Shown here: positions 48,401-62,257 of the stretch, piece after piece
How the letters are laid out: the number at the start of each line of letters is the position of its first letter
Numbering within the stretch: the first letter of the stretch is position 1
Assembly (NCBI GenBank): GCA_963930655.1
Contig: OZ005611.1
Span: 7,633,501 to 7,697,500, forward strand
Direction: 5' to 3'
Length of the DNA stretch: 64,000 nt
From: Myrica gale
Taxonomy: Eukaryota; Streptophyta; Magnoliopsida; Fagales; Myricaceae
Translations under genes and position numbers: made by a program
The notes under the pieces: generated by a model
Database searches by the model: none
What the model was told of the DNA's origin: nothing
What the model saw: the letters and a program-made list of their open reading frames with translations, nothing else

Positions 48401-51400
48401 GGAGATCCACACTATTCAACAGAATCTGTTGGATCCACAAAGCCTTGGAAACCACTGAACTACTATTTACTCAGAACTTTGTACAGCTAAAATCCTTTAC
48501 TCTAAATAAGCCATTGTTCTCCAAGGTAATGATAGAAAAGAAGAATTTCGGAGCTGTGTATCAACATCAAACAGTACCAAAGCACCATATAAGAGTTCTG
48601 GATTCAGTCTGAAACAAACTCAGACTGAACTAAGCCTGTAAGCTTGCTATTCCAAACCTTTCCAAAACCTCAAAAATGGCATATTAGGTATCAGACCTGG
48701 TAATTTGCTGCAGAGATGAGTAGATTGAGAATGGCAATAAAGAGATCTTCATTTGATGCTGACTGATCAAGTAGGATGGAGTTTACAGAATGCCTCAGAT
48801 CTGTTACCTAAAACCAAATGGTTAATCAAAATTAGATTAAAAACACCTATAGACAATTAAATAAAGGAGGAAACTTGTAGGCTCAAACAAAAAATGCAAA
48901 ACCTGCTTATCATCCAAACCGAAGCATGCATTGCCAAACCGATATTGTTGTGAATAATCTGCCACAATCAACAATTCTGACAGTACCCTAGCAGCACCAA
49001 CTTGTATTGCCTGTATTGGCAACTCAATAACTTCACCAAAGCTTCTCAACGACAAACCATCATATGACATTGAGAAAACAAAGAAGGAACCTATATCCCT
49101 AAAAGCATACAGGATTACGAATCAATGGGGTGTCCATTGAAAGAGATGCACTACTAAGCTCATGCAGGAAACACAATTTCACACCATCGATCATGAAATT
49201 CCATGTCCAGTCTGTATAGCCTATCAGTAACTATACTGGTGAAGTACATGAGCAATGTCAAAGTCCATCAGCAGGAAATTGAAAGTAGACATGTCTGATT
49301 CTAAACAAGAACAATTATGAGAAGAGATTTTGATGAACACGAGCTTCATGCAAGGTCAATGATAGTATAAACACAACCTGTTATCAGTAAACAAATTCAT
49401 GTCTAGGCCAGATGATATTGGGCATCCCAAATGACCATCATCTCTGCCCAGCCCCAAACAGCACACACCTCTTTTCTTACAACCTTCGAAGATTTATAAG
49501 CAGAACAATCAAATTCCCCCCCCCCCCATTTCAAGCAAAAAGAATACTTCATTCGTGAGCAACCTAATATAATAAACTGTTCAGAGATAATGGTGAATTT
49601 CCTCAATACATCTAGAACCCCCAACCTAGAGACGAAGAAAAGGGATATTATCACATATGATGCTCAGTTTCTCATGAAGTACAATACATGAAGACAGTCT
49701 ACCTATTATATGTATTTATGAATCTTTAATTGGATGATGATGATAAAGCATTAACGAGAAAAGCATATAAGGAGCTAAGTGACAAAAAAACTCAAACAAA
49801 TACAGAGTATTTAGTCTGAACCTGCAGAAACATGACATAAATCAAATTAATTGCACCACTGGGGATAGGCGATGAAGAATATTAACATTCAAGCATGATC
49901 ACATTCAGATTGAGTGAGGATGAAGTACATACAAGACGGGGAAAATATGATATCAGCGATATAACAGCAGCAGCAACAGGAACTGGTTTGGTCGCGCACG
50001 AGAGCACTGCTTGATGAAATACAGGAAGGCTGGAAGATATATCCTGGGAAATTACCACAACTAGATCTCAAAATTTGTGTCTCAAATAATCTGTTTCACA
50101 AAATCAATCAATACAATCTAAATGAGAAGATTCCCCAATGGGTTGAACTGTTTCGAAATTTTAGCGTAACAGAGAGTTATGCGAAGAAGATTTCCATCAA
50201 ACAAAAATATGTGAATGTCATTCTAAGAGGACTTACTATGAATGCTAATTCAAAAATCTTTCCAGCTTAGGATGTCAGTAAAATGCAAAAGATGGTGTTT
50301 ATCAAAGATACCTTTGAAAACTTGGAGAGCATGAGGAAAAGAATATCCAAAACAGAAGCCATTGCAAGCTGTAAGCTTTCAATCTCCACAAGTTCAAAGA
50401 ATCGGCTAACATAGAGATTCTGCATAAGATGTTCTCACAACAGTTACAAAAGAGAAATATAGGTTTTGAGGGCTAAATAAGACTGGAAGAGACAGAATAT
50501 AGCTGACCTCTAAGGATTGTGTAGTCGTACAAATAATTCGAAAGAGTGAGTTGTGGATAGAAGAATCGCATAGCAACATATCCCGGAGCACATCACTCAA
50601 CCTTTCATAATGTGAGATTGACAAAATGCATTTTTTCATCACTTCCAATGCCTGAACAGAAAACAAAAAGATCAGCATATCAAGTTAGTTTATCAGGGTT
50701 AAAAATGAATCAGACCTCTGTAGAGATCCACAAGAAACCAGATGTAGGCCAGACAATATGCAGACGATAGACCAGTTAACCATGCATATGTCAAACGAGA
50801 AATATGCGACTACTATTAGCAAAATCCTAATGTTGGCCACCCATTAACTATCAAACCAAAATCACTTTACTAGTGAATATCAAGCAAGTAATTGATGAAA
50901 AGATATCGAACAAATGCCATCATTTCCCTACTTTCTCTGAGTCTACCAGAGTTGAACAGAATAGAAAATTGGAACCAAGTAGCAGCTTCCAGAAAGATTC
51001 AAGGTTTACCTTCAACGTTATTTCCCAACGCGCATACTTCACTTTGTATTTCCAGAACTCATGACTAACTAGGACATATTGAAGGGAAAAGACAACAAGA
51101 GCCAGGACAGAATCATCCTCTAATCCTGTTTCCACAAGCCGCATGGTAAAGTCCAGCACTGTAAAGGTTTTTGAACCATGCATGTCAGAATTCAGAGAAA
51201 ACATAGATAGTGATGGCATTAGACAGTTCACAAACAATCTTACCATGAAGACTGCTCCAAAAGCCATTTTCTATGATAAATAACTAATAACGACATCATC
51301 CCCATACCAAGTCATCATATATTTATGTAATCAAAGTGAATAATAAGATGAAGAGAAGTACTGGAAAAGCCAAGAGGAGAAAGAAAGATGTTTATACATC

Positions 51401-54400
51401 CAACAAAATCTGTTTGTCTTAAACAAAAGGAGAACACAGAACAGATTTACAAGATTAAGCTGAGTAAGATCAATAAAGAAACGGAACAAGTTTTATACTT
51501 ACAACATGAAACCTTCTCCACCCCAAAATTTTCAATTTGTTTCTTTTTTTCATCTTCTTTGTGCTTAGGGGGGTTGGGGGGGAGAGCAAGAGTGAAGGAC
51601 TCATTCTCAAAGATCGTGTTCATTCTGAACTCACAAAACATAAAGACAACTGAAAAAAATGATTGGACAAATGAATGTCTTTGCACCTTGCTGTCTGCTG
51701 ATTCTTTTTGGTATTTCAAATTTCATGCTCATGAAGTACTGTTGGATACATCATAACTTTAAGAAAGTCAATTGACCTCCTAAAATAATCTTCAGTCTAA
51801 GATATGGAGATGGATTTTAGAGCCAATCCTATAATATTTCCTTTTCTGCAAGGTACTACGGTAGTTAAAGGAAAAAGAAAAACTTTAGATTTCCATTTCC
51901 TGAAAGTAAACAATTATATTAAGAGGTCATAAAGATGTCCAAGAGAAGTCCTGATGAAGAAGATACCAATTTCCAGAACAGGGGAGCATGCTTATATATG
52001 AGCCAAATATAAAGATACTGACAGTAAATAGAACAAGATACTGCTAAACATGCCTGATAGAGCCAATGGGTTGTCGTTATCATTCTGCTCACAGTCATTC
52101 AAGAGCATCTTTGCCAAATTTCCAGAAAGTAACCATGATCCACTAGGACAAAGAAGAGATAAAAAGATCACAACACAGGCTCTAACTCCATTCTTCAAGT
52201 AAAATACAGCAATATGATTACATTGAAAACAGCACCCATTTTTCAGCCAAAGGAATCAAGCAAAAGATCAAGGCTTCAGGAAGTCCCAGACAGTTTATGA
52301 TCCCATAAAACGAAAAGCCAAGTAATCAACAATATAAGGCCAAAATGTAGCCCATTAAATCAAATTCTATAGCCATAATTTCAGTTTAAGATTTCATGGA
52401 TCGTGAAATATACAAATTCCCACTATTATCAATGATAACATTATTGATTACACACTTCAAGAAGCCAACCATAAGATAAACAGTAGTTAAGAAGGAAAAA
52501 TTAAAAGATACACACAAAGATGCATACATCTGGATGTGAGTAGATAAGGAAATTTTAGCATAATTTAACATGTACAAGAAAGGGTTCAGGCTCCATAAAA
52601 AGTTAGCATAGTAAACTAAATACTTTGACAGGATAAATGGCGCAATACGTACAGCATCCTCAAAGGAAAATTTTATCCAAATCTGTTAAGTCATACCAAA
52701 AAGGAAAATGCTTATGAAGGACAAACACAACAGTTGAAAAGAAAAGTAGTATAAGATGCTGCACTTTAGGCGAAAATGCAATTTGGCAGAATCTAATCTT
52801 TATTGAAGTCAAGTGTAAAAGACAACAATTTTAAACTAGAGGATTCACCTTGATGAGCCATTGATGCCAACATCACAGACACTTGTCCTTAAAGCCACAT
52901 CAAATATATTTGCCTTAAGCACGACGACAGCAACATGAGATGGGGAACTGAACAGAAAAAGGCATAGCAACATTTGAGTTTGTAGTATTAATGACATGAA
53001 AATATGCATTTGTCAAACTACAAAAGAGCAAATACAGGAAATAAAAGTTTCCTCCAAGCATCCTTATCTCCAAATATCATCAAGAAATCTCATGCCAGGA
53101 TTAGCTGAAAGACATGCACTCAGAACACAGAACAACTCAAAACAGCACAGTTACCATTTCAACATCTTGCCCAAAATCTTGACACACAAGGACATCAGAG
53201 CTGCACTATTGCAATTAGAAGGCAGATTTCTCACCAAATTGCAAACGGTCTCAACAAACCTGCAGTGAACAGAAAGACAAACAGAATATCTCCACGTTAA
53301 CAAGAAGTATAGCCGTGAAAGGGGGAGACCTACGAAGCAAATTCAGGAAAGAAATGACAACAGCAACAAAAAAAACCATCAAAGTTGCATAATTACCACA
53401 TATTATTTTCCAATGTCCCAGTCATGCCAGTCTCTTGAACACGCAATAAGCTGCCAATCTCCATTAAAGCAAAGCAAACCGCCTACATATAGAAAGTTGG
53501 TACAAACTTTGGTGAGAAGAAAATGACCTATATTGAAAATGTATATAAACTAAAAATAAAACTGCTTGCCCCATTAAGCACAAACTTTACTTAGCACTGG
53601 GACTCTTTCCCAGTAGGCTTATATACAAATGAATAACCTAAGCCCAGCACTGGGCAGTTCAACCTCAGCTCAGTCAAGAAGCACTCGTTCAAGTGAAACT
53701 AGTTTTAGCCAAGCTGAGGCAAACCATGTTCAAGCGCAGTCCATTACCCATGCAAACAGGCTAAGGGTCAGCTCAGCTAACAGAGAAGCTAATTTGCGCG
53801 TGCAAAAATGAGCATCATGGCAAAAAACATCAATTGAACAAACGTTCTTGATGGGGACCAGAAGTAGAGGAACCATTATCTCCATGCTACCAGGGATATT
53901 AGTTCAACAAGGAACAAGAAGAAAGAAAAACGGTAGGAACAAAAACCACAGCAATTTATATGAACCTAAGAAAAGTTAAAGGTTTCCCCCTATGCTCTAA
54001 ACAACAGTATGAATCTGACTTAGAAATTAATTCAAAACAAAGTCTCTGGAAAATAACCAGGTGCAATTTGGATGTGAAGACAAAATTTGAAAAAAAAAAT
54101 GCCCACTCCATGAGAGAACAAAGAAAGTCTAAACTTCAAAGGCAGGAGAGGAAAACAACATTACAGAAACAGGAAAGAGGAAGGAAGGAAGGAAGGAAAA
54201 AGCTACATCCATTTGTAAAAGGGGAAATTGAAGACAAAGCTGGATCCGAAACAGAAATGTGAAATGATAGAACTGAAGTGCACGTAGTGCAGACTCTTCT
54301 AATATCAAGAGAGGTCAAAGCCCAAGCACATACCACAGATTCTTAAAGCCACAGAATCCATATCACACCTCAAGGAAATAAGGATCATGAGGACCAATAA

Positions 54401-57400
54401 AGGAGTTAGCGACAGTGAAACTGCTTAAGAAAAAATGTTACACCAGGAGCCACATTGATACCAATAATCCCATCACAATTGTGGTTTTGTTAGTCACCTA
54501 GCAGATTAAAAGTTGGCAAAAAACCAATTAGCCAAATATGAGGCAAATCAAAATCGAAACCAGAACTTAGGACTAAAGTCATCTGATAGCAATAGCATGC
54601 TGATATTGCTTCTCCAAATCCACAACCATCTAATGCATCTCAATCAACATTTTCTGTAACACAATACATAGCACCTCACTTTCTCAGGAAATGACCCTCA
54701 GAAAATTCTACATGATAAGCGATCTATATCATCAATTCTAAGACAATCACCTAAACACAGCTTAAGCCACAAGTTCTAAATCAAATAGGATAGCAAACAA
54801 TACTAAGAGAGTAAAAAAAGCTTACAGTGTTAAAAGACACCATTCGACTAAGCAGGTCAAGAGTAAGGAAAACTTCCTCACTTTTGTCCAAATACAGCTC
54901 CTGTGCCAAACGGAGGAGCAACACAAGCACGCCAGATTGTGCATACTACAAAAATGATGCACATTGTCAGCAAAAAGCAGCAGATCATGTTAAAGTGAAT
55001 TAAATGACCGCATTGATTAAATTAACTTTGCCCCGCTTAAACACAGACTTTCATGCTTTGTTTTTTACTTCTCAAGACAAATTATCAAAATCATCTCAGT
55101 CCGAAGCTTATTCCTAATTTCAGAGTGTCACCTACAGGGTCATACTATACCTTATCGAAACGAACCACAAACTAATTAACTAAGTAGTGGGAAGTAATTT
55201 GATGCAAGAAAGAGCAACTGCACCCACAAAAATTAGATGTCAAGGTACAAAATACAATGGCAACCACAAGGATATGTCCAGAGTACAAGGTAGCAAACCA
55301 AGTAACATATGAGAATGGAGATACGCAAAGAATAAACCATGATCAGCATCTACTGTAGGATATCATTCCATATGCAACCACAATGGAACATGAATTTGTG
55401 AATTCTTACACTCAGAACACACTTTGATGCTCTTGCCAAAAACTGATGAAATTAAATGCTTTCAGGGAAATAAGAAAAATATTCTACAGTACTTTCTTCT
55501 GGAATATGTAAAACATTCTACACCTTATCCCAATAGAGAGCTCAGTCACATCAGTATTATAAAATGTGGGCCATTGCAAACGCCACCAGGATAGCATCAC
55601 AATCGTATATTGAAAGCCAAGGAAAAAAAAATACATATGACAGAGCAGTGCCATGCAAAAAAGCCCATCGAACTGTAGCCATTTTTCAGTGCACTCGAAC
55701 GCAAGGTATAGAACCTAGATTAATGAAACCTCTTTATTTCCAACAGAATCCAAAGGTCCTAATGTAAGACAATTAGCAAACATTTGACTAAATTGATTAA
55801 ACACCTTTGTCTAATTACCTCCCATCGTAAAAGAACAGTATCACCACCAACCTAATAACAGTACTACCACCAACCTAATGTAAGAAAATTAGCAGAAATT
55901 TTATTAAAATGATTAAACACTTTGTCTAATTACCTCCCATCGTACAAGAGCAGTATTATGACCAATCAATTTCAGTACATGTCCACGAGTTTTGCTAGGA
56001 ATGAATAGACCTTCAATGCCAGGAATATGCACTGGCAGGTGCGTCTCAACAATTTGAGAGATGTTATCCACCAAAGAATCTCTACTAATCTCAAACACGG
56101 ACGATATTCCAACTGACTTGTCTAGAAATTTATACCTGTTAGCAGAATGAAGAGGTGACATATCACATAATAGTTGTATATCTGAAAAATGAAATTAAGA
56201 AAAAAGAGGCATAGAGCTTATACTATGTTACATAAGAAAGCAGATATTTCACCTCAGCAACAGAAAAGAGTTCCATTTTTCACAGAAGAAGGATGTATGG
56301 TTTGAAGCCAATGGGATCACCAGGAAAAACAATACAAGTTTTACTTACACGCATTCTGCAGACCATGTTCCTTCACAGAGGGATGATAAAAAGTGAAGCA
56401 GTTCTACAGTCCTGTAGGGGAATTCACCCTCTAAGTTGCAGAGAAGACACCGTATGGGACCGTCGATGAAACTTCCCTTGTCCCAGAACTGAACACAAAG
56501 TGACTCCTGCAAATTCAAGAAAAAATTTGCCCAATTGGGAAATTGTGAGTTCTAGTTTAAATGAGGAGAATTACAATGAATGACCCTGAGGAAAAAAATA
56601 TCATCCAAACCTCGCCTCGGTAAGTTTTATAAAGAATATCCAATATCATATTAAGGGTACTGTCCCCTATCTGCACCATGACGAGAGCAGCATAAATTAA
56701 AAAGTCACTGAATAAACTCCTTAAAAAAAAACTCACAGATACCCATTGTATAGTTACCTGAAGATTGATCTCATAAGATGCAATAAATGCAGAAATAGAA
56801 GTCCTCAAGACACTTCGATAACCAGCAACAGGTCCCTGGGTAAGAAACAAGCCAGGAGAGAAAAGAAATAACAAAGAGAGGTCACTTGTTTCACAAAGTC
56901 ACAATATGTACAAGAACTCAAGAGAGAGAGCTAGAGAGGCCAAAATACAACAAAATGAAAGGACCAAAATAATGTAATTAGATTTAGAAAATGCAAACAA
57001 TAAACTAGAAACTCCTCTATGAATTTTTTTTTAAAAAAAATGCAGTTTATCCTATAACTACATGGTTCATAAATACAAGGACAAAGCAGTCAGAATACTG
57101 GAAACAAATGGAAACACTGGAATTGACTCTTTAAACACTTCAACTGCAGACTAAGTATAACTCACATCTGATTCCTTCAGTATATCACTTTGTAGGATTT
57201 CAAGAAAATAATTCAAGGATGCAGCCTCAAAAGCTTGGCGTACATAACCAATATGATCAATCTCCTGTAAAACAAAACAAGAAGGATTGCACGGTCAACA
57301 TTTGCACTGTCCATACACTTCCGCAGACAAAATTTCAGTTGATAAACCACATACCATTAGCACATTATTTTCCTCCTTTCCTGGAAGTGATGAAATTAGG

Positions 57401-60400
57401 CAAAGGAAAACTGCCCACGCTAGAATTAGAGGGCCTGCCTCTTTTAATTCAGAAGCATTGAAACTAGCGATCATTGCATCCATCTGTTGGATATCAAGCA
57501 AGGTGAAAAGAGAGACACCTTTACTGGGAAATTGAAAAAACACAATTAGAACAAGCATATTAAAAAAAACGAAAACAAAAAAAAAAAAGATGGGGAAGGG
57601 TGTCAAATGAAAATGCCAAGTGCACCAAAAGCACATTGATGCAGATATTGTCCAAATATTTAAGGAAACAGGATAGACTAAATCTTACCAACAAAACATA
57701 CTGGTGCATCTACTTATCTAAACTGCAGCTACTACAGCTCTAAGAATTACCACAAAAGAGCAAACCAGACAAAAAAAAAGAAGTTTCCAGTTACAAAGAA
57801 CGAGAATGGGCTTCAAATTGCCCAATATTTGAGCAATCAATAGCCATTTTCCCTACTATAGACACTAACAGACATCTAACAGTTATGCTACGCATGAATC
57901 CTTGGTAGATAGGTCCGACACCCATGTAACCTTGATTCTGAATAAGAGCCCTCCAATGTATTCAGATTTAAAACTGTTCAAGAGATGAAACCACTGGACA
58001 CGGTGCAACGATACATAAAACAGAGAGATAGACATCTACTGATTCCACAATTTCTCGATGTCCATCAAATGCTTTGATGTTAAATGTGTATCTTAAAATC
58101 AGTTAAGTTACTGTGAGACATACCGTTCTGTCCTTTACATAAGATCATAGAGGAAGACAGACTAGCTAGCATGCAACCACATTATAGCACCTCAAACCTC
58201 ATCGCATATCACATTAAGAAATTTGACAGGTATCCTTTTCTCCAATGTATAAAAGAACCCTATGAACTTGTCACATTACTGATAAACATATAGAGAAGAA
58301 GCTCCAAATCGTAGAAAACCTGAAAGGAACTTCATCATGAACCATCTGGAGAAGAATTTCCAGGTCTAGGGTTTCTATAAGGATAAGTAGCAGCTGTACT
58401 TTGGCATGATAAGAAGACTGTAGCGCATCAGGGGATATTGCCAGCTTTCCAAAGTTATAAGCCCCAGATATGATTCCCTGCAAGTAATTTTTTGAGCAAT
58501 GATTAGGACAAAACTGAAACATAGAAAACAGTACTCTCATAAACATCGTGATATACCTTATAGTAGGAGCACAATTTTTTCCATCTTCCACCATCACAAT
58601 TACAAAATGACTCGTAATATGCTAGGAAAAGAATGTCTAAAACCAAATTGTCTTCCATCAGTGTCTCCTCAGCCCACAATGTGAAAAGGTCAACATCCTA
58701 CAAAGCATTCGCACAAGTCACGCCAAATGTTAAAAGAAAGCTTTACTATGACAACCCATGGGATCAATGTAAGCAAGTACCTTATTTCTCACAAACAAAG
58801 GATGCATATATCTATGCTTTTGTTGCAAGATATACACGAGAATGTAGAGGAGACAACAGGAGGGTAAAAACTTGGAAATGAGGACACCGCATAAAAGTTG
58901 ACAAAGCCACTGAAGGCTCCCCATACCATCACAGGTATCTTTTTGCAATTCATTAACACTAGCCTGATTACAATTTTGAAACAGCATTAACTCGCTAGCC
59001 TGGATGTAATCAAACACATGAGACATACTAACACAATGTTCCAACATTTGATCACCATACAGTCTCACTGTAGTAGCACCATAAATGCACATGGCCACAG
59101 CTCACAATCTATCACAACACTACACAGTGCGAAGTGGAAAACTCATATTCGCAGTAAACATACCATCTGCTCAGGGTGACTGGAGGATAGAAGATCCTCC
59201 AGTACAGATATTAGTTTCCTTTCAAGTCCATCAGAAATCAGCTTTAGCGCCTCCTCCCTAATAATTTGACCCTCTTCAGACCCATTTCCAACATATACTG
59301 CACCCAAAGTAGTAACCTTATCAGAAGGAGAAGCCAAAAAAAAAAGGAGAAGCCAAAAACTCTAAAGTTTCCAGGTATGGTTCCATGAGTAATCCAGATG
59401 GCTCAACCACTATGTGATACCAAAACAAATAAACTCGAAGTTGAGAACAGAAATAACTGGGAAGTAAAAGAGCTCCAGGATGGACTTACAGGCCTGCATT
59501 AGTATTCGCCTAGTACACTTCAGCAAGCACTGACGCTCCATATAGTATTGAAGCAATATCTTCATAAACAAAGCAAAAGCCAAAAATTCAGAGGGGAGGG
59601 GGAGAGAGAGAGAAGAAAGCAGCCAAAAAATGCTTAACATACTAGCTTTTGAACAGCATCTGTTGGCACAAAGTCTCCATGGAATTACACACTAATAGGC
59701 TTTCAGAATACAGGTAAAATGACTTACTAACCAAGTGAAGAGATTCTTGAATTATAGAATCAGCGCCAAATTTGTTGTCTTTGAGACACCTTTCAACAAC
59801 AATGTACGATTGCACCTCATCTAAACACTGAAACAAACTGAATATGGTCAATGAGTATACCAATAGTAAAAAAGTAGGTGCCATAATTTATTCCATCACA
59901 AGTAACGCCAATACTATTCTTACCCTATTCGATATACACATCACGGACCTCATATTCATTTTTTAGGCGACTATGGAATTTCGCTAGATGAAGCACATCA
60001 TTAAGGACCGCGAAATGAAACACTTTGGAATGTAAGTCACGCACCAACGATTTTCACAACAATGTGTCTCTTGGTGTTGATGAGACAACAAAAATTGACA
60101 GTATAAATTGAAATGATTTTAACAATGGAGCAGTGGTAAGAGAGAGCGGCTAAGTTTAACAAATTACAGATTAGCAAAGGCGTACAACGAACTCACCAAG
60201 TAGGAGCTACTATTCAAAGCCTTTTCTTTCAATTCAGCTTGTATAGTCAAGTGGTGAGACCCTACTTTCACTTTCTGTGAATTCAAAGCCTCCCTCGATT
60301 TCGCATTGGGTGGCTTGAAGCATGACACTGTGTCCACAAACCAGGCGCGGTTGTCCTTCAACTTTTTCGCCTAAACAAACACCAGCAAATTCAAATTCAT

Positions 60401-60579
60401 AGAAAACATATATACACTTATACTATATACTTGGAGAGAGAGAGAGAGAGAGAGAGAGGGTTAGGGTTTACCAGATTCGAAGGGAGGTCGGAGGAGAGTG
60501 GAGCATTCTCGAGCTCGGTAAGGAGGTTTGTGAACGGGTCCCACCAGAGAGAGGCGTCCACAGAAGCAGTGCTAGCCAT
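42419..60579 (-). CDS. NUP188: Nucleoporin NUP188 homologue
   Basis: I trace 32 exons whose phases all close to 1969 aa: 60472-60579, 60197-60370, 59732-59827, 59490-59559, 59164-59297, 58557-58697, 58320-58477, 57355-57523, 57166-57264, 56758-56835, 56611-56670, 56349-56506, 55934-56135, 54826-54945, 53397-53482, 53155-53259, 52849-52947, 52054-52142, 51010-51158, 50508-50651, 50312-50419, 49933-50043, 48903-49010, 48697-48807, 47890-48068, 47323-47776, 46729-46836, 46497-46555, 45405-45789, 43023-44561, 42608-42815, 42419-42519. The start reads ASLWWDPF, as in Arabidopsis At4g38760. KLAISPDALQSSYHAKVQ, KEAGPLILAWAVFLCLISSL and the C-terminal LCVLQICGIRPVLGRVEDF are family signatures. NUP188 is an alpha-helical scaffold of the nuclear-pore inner ring. 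Exon 30 is unusually long (1539 nt). The exon 18 donor is GC. No frame defect was found. Confidence 0.93.
54182..54200. repeat. (GGAA)n microsatellite in a NUP188 intron
   Basis: Four to five GGAA units lie in the intron between exons 14 and 15. Confidence 0.85.
60434..60459. repeat. (GA)n microsatellite in NUP188 intron 1
   Basis: A GA run of about 26 bp lies some 12 nt downstream of the exon 1 donor on the coding strand, where it reads (CT)n. Confidence 0.9.
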
Positions 60580-62257
60580 AGGAGGCACTTAAGAGCTTGG
60601 AGAACTAAACCCCTAGCAGAAGAGTGAGAGGAGGAAGCAGAGGCTCATGGAATTTGATTTTTCGCGCTTTCTTTTGTGCTTCGAAGCTCCGGCAAAGAGT
60701 CTGAGAGCTTCACTAGAGTGAAAATGCCAAAGCTAGCGAGGATGGCGTGGTGCTTTGGTTTGGGCTGGGACAGGTACTGTGGCTTTGCTAGCCCGACTCA
60801 TCCGATCCCGGGCACACGGTGTCAGGGCTAAAACGGGTCGGATCCATAATGGTTTAAGACACATGGGTCACGGGCTGTTTGAGGTCTTGTTGGACATGTG
60901 GGTTTATCATTCACCGGTTTGTCTGTTTGGACAGCCGGAATAGTTTCCACAGAAAAAGATTTTCTAGCCCTATTCGGATGGCACGAATTTTTACCACTTT
61001 TTATTTTATTTTATCAATTTTACTACTTTTCTATAAACTATAACTTTTTTACTAATTCTAAGAAAATTTACACTACCTCTTAACAAAATTCACCAATCCA
61101 CAGCCAAAGCGAAAGTTGAAGAAAATATTCTAGCCAAAAACATACAAAGCCTACAAGGTATTTGACCAAGAGTTATAAAAGGTGGACGCAGGTTGGAACT
61201 GACATAACAAATGACATGAAAACCCACAATATAAACATATTTAATTTAGATAGATATCATAAGCTTTGACTAAGATAATGTTTGGATTGTCAAACTCTCA
61301 AAATTTTCTAAAAGAAACTCAAAATATATAAGATTTTGAGCATCATCTTAGACCAAAGAGGCAGTGATTATACCGACAAATATGTCGGTCGCAAGTTCAT
61401 ACCTCAGTGAGCCTTCTAACAAGGATATGCATCCCAGAAGCCGCTTAAAACGTAATAATGAGTTTGGGTTTTCAGGCCAACGTGAAACTTTAGAGCTCGA
61501 GGACGGCAAAGTATATACGAGCCTATACAAAGCAAGCTCATCCAACTAAATAATGACTTCTTGAGGGTACATGGGTTATTTACCTGACAACATATGGACA
61601 TAGGCCTACCCGGCTCACCCAAGTCCAATAGAGCTCGCTTTGCTCTTGAAGCTATAATGACTCAGAACGCTGATTCCAGTTTTAGTTGATCAGCTAGCGT
61701 CGACTTCATTTTGGTAACCTAAGAGTCTTTTACTGCTTTTCGAGTTTGAGAGAGCTCTCATTAGATTCACACACTCACATGCATCCATCCATATACATAC
61801 GCAGAATGACCTTTTTGAAAAAGGCACACTGCGATGCTTGCATGAATCAGAGAGCAGACTGAGCAGTCAAGCAAGCAAGTAATATGCAGCATTGGAACTG
61901 GTTTTTAACAATTTGCCATCAGAACTTGATTTCACTGAAAATAAATGAAGTAATCACTACTGGAGCGTCTTTTAATTTACATATTGCAAGCCAGAAGGCA
62001 GAAGGTATCATTATTACAGCAGTCAAAATGCGCTTGAAGATATGTATAAAGTCCAATATATAGTGACAGTTTTTTTATAACAAGAACACAACAATATCCA
62101 TTGACGAGTAATAAACAATGATCCACATTCCCTTCTCCCAGCCCCTTCTCTTTCTACGTGCCTTTTTCATTTGCAGTAATAAAATTCCACGCCAAGCTTC
62201 CTTACGTAAAACAACAATATCCATTGCACTTACATCTGGGACGAATACTGCAGTAGC
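60580..62257. other. NUP188 promoter side and spacer to the proline-rich protein gene
   Basis: 60580-60760 is the NUP188 5' flank, and no TATA box is obvious. 60960-61100 is AT-rich and MITE-like without clear ends. 61340-61740 may be degraded LTR sequence but has no diagnostic motif. The segment 62060-62257 is probably the 3' UTR of the next gene. Confidence 0.4.

Noticed and set aside
58860-59000. Candidate extra NUP188 exon on the minus strand (AG-bounded, open, about 43 codons)
   Set aside because: Exons 5 and 6 already join in phase 0, and the segment shows no similarity I recognise to NUP188, so it is left as intron.
61340-61680. Possible gene fragment between NUP188 and PRP4-like
   Set aside because: Short frames on both strands have no recognisable motif or splice context. 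Degraded repeat sequence is more likely.
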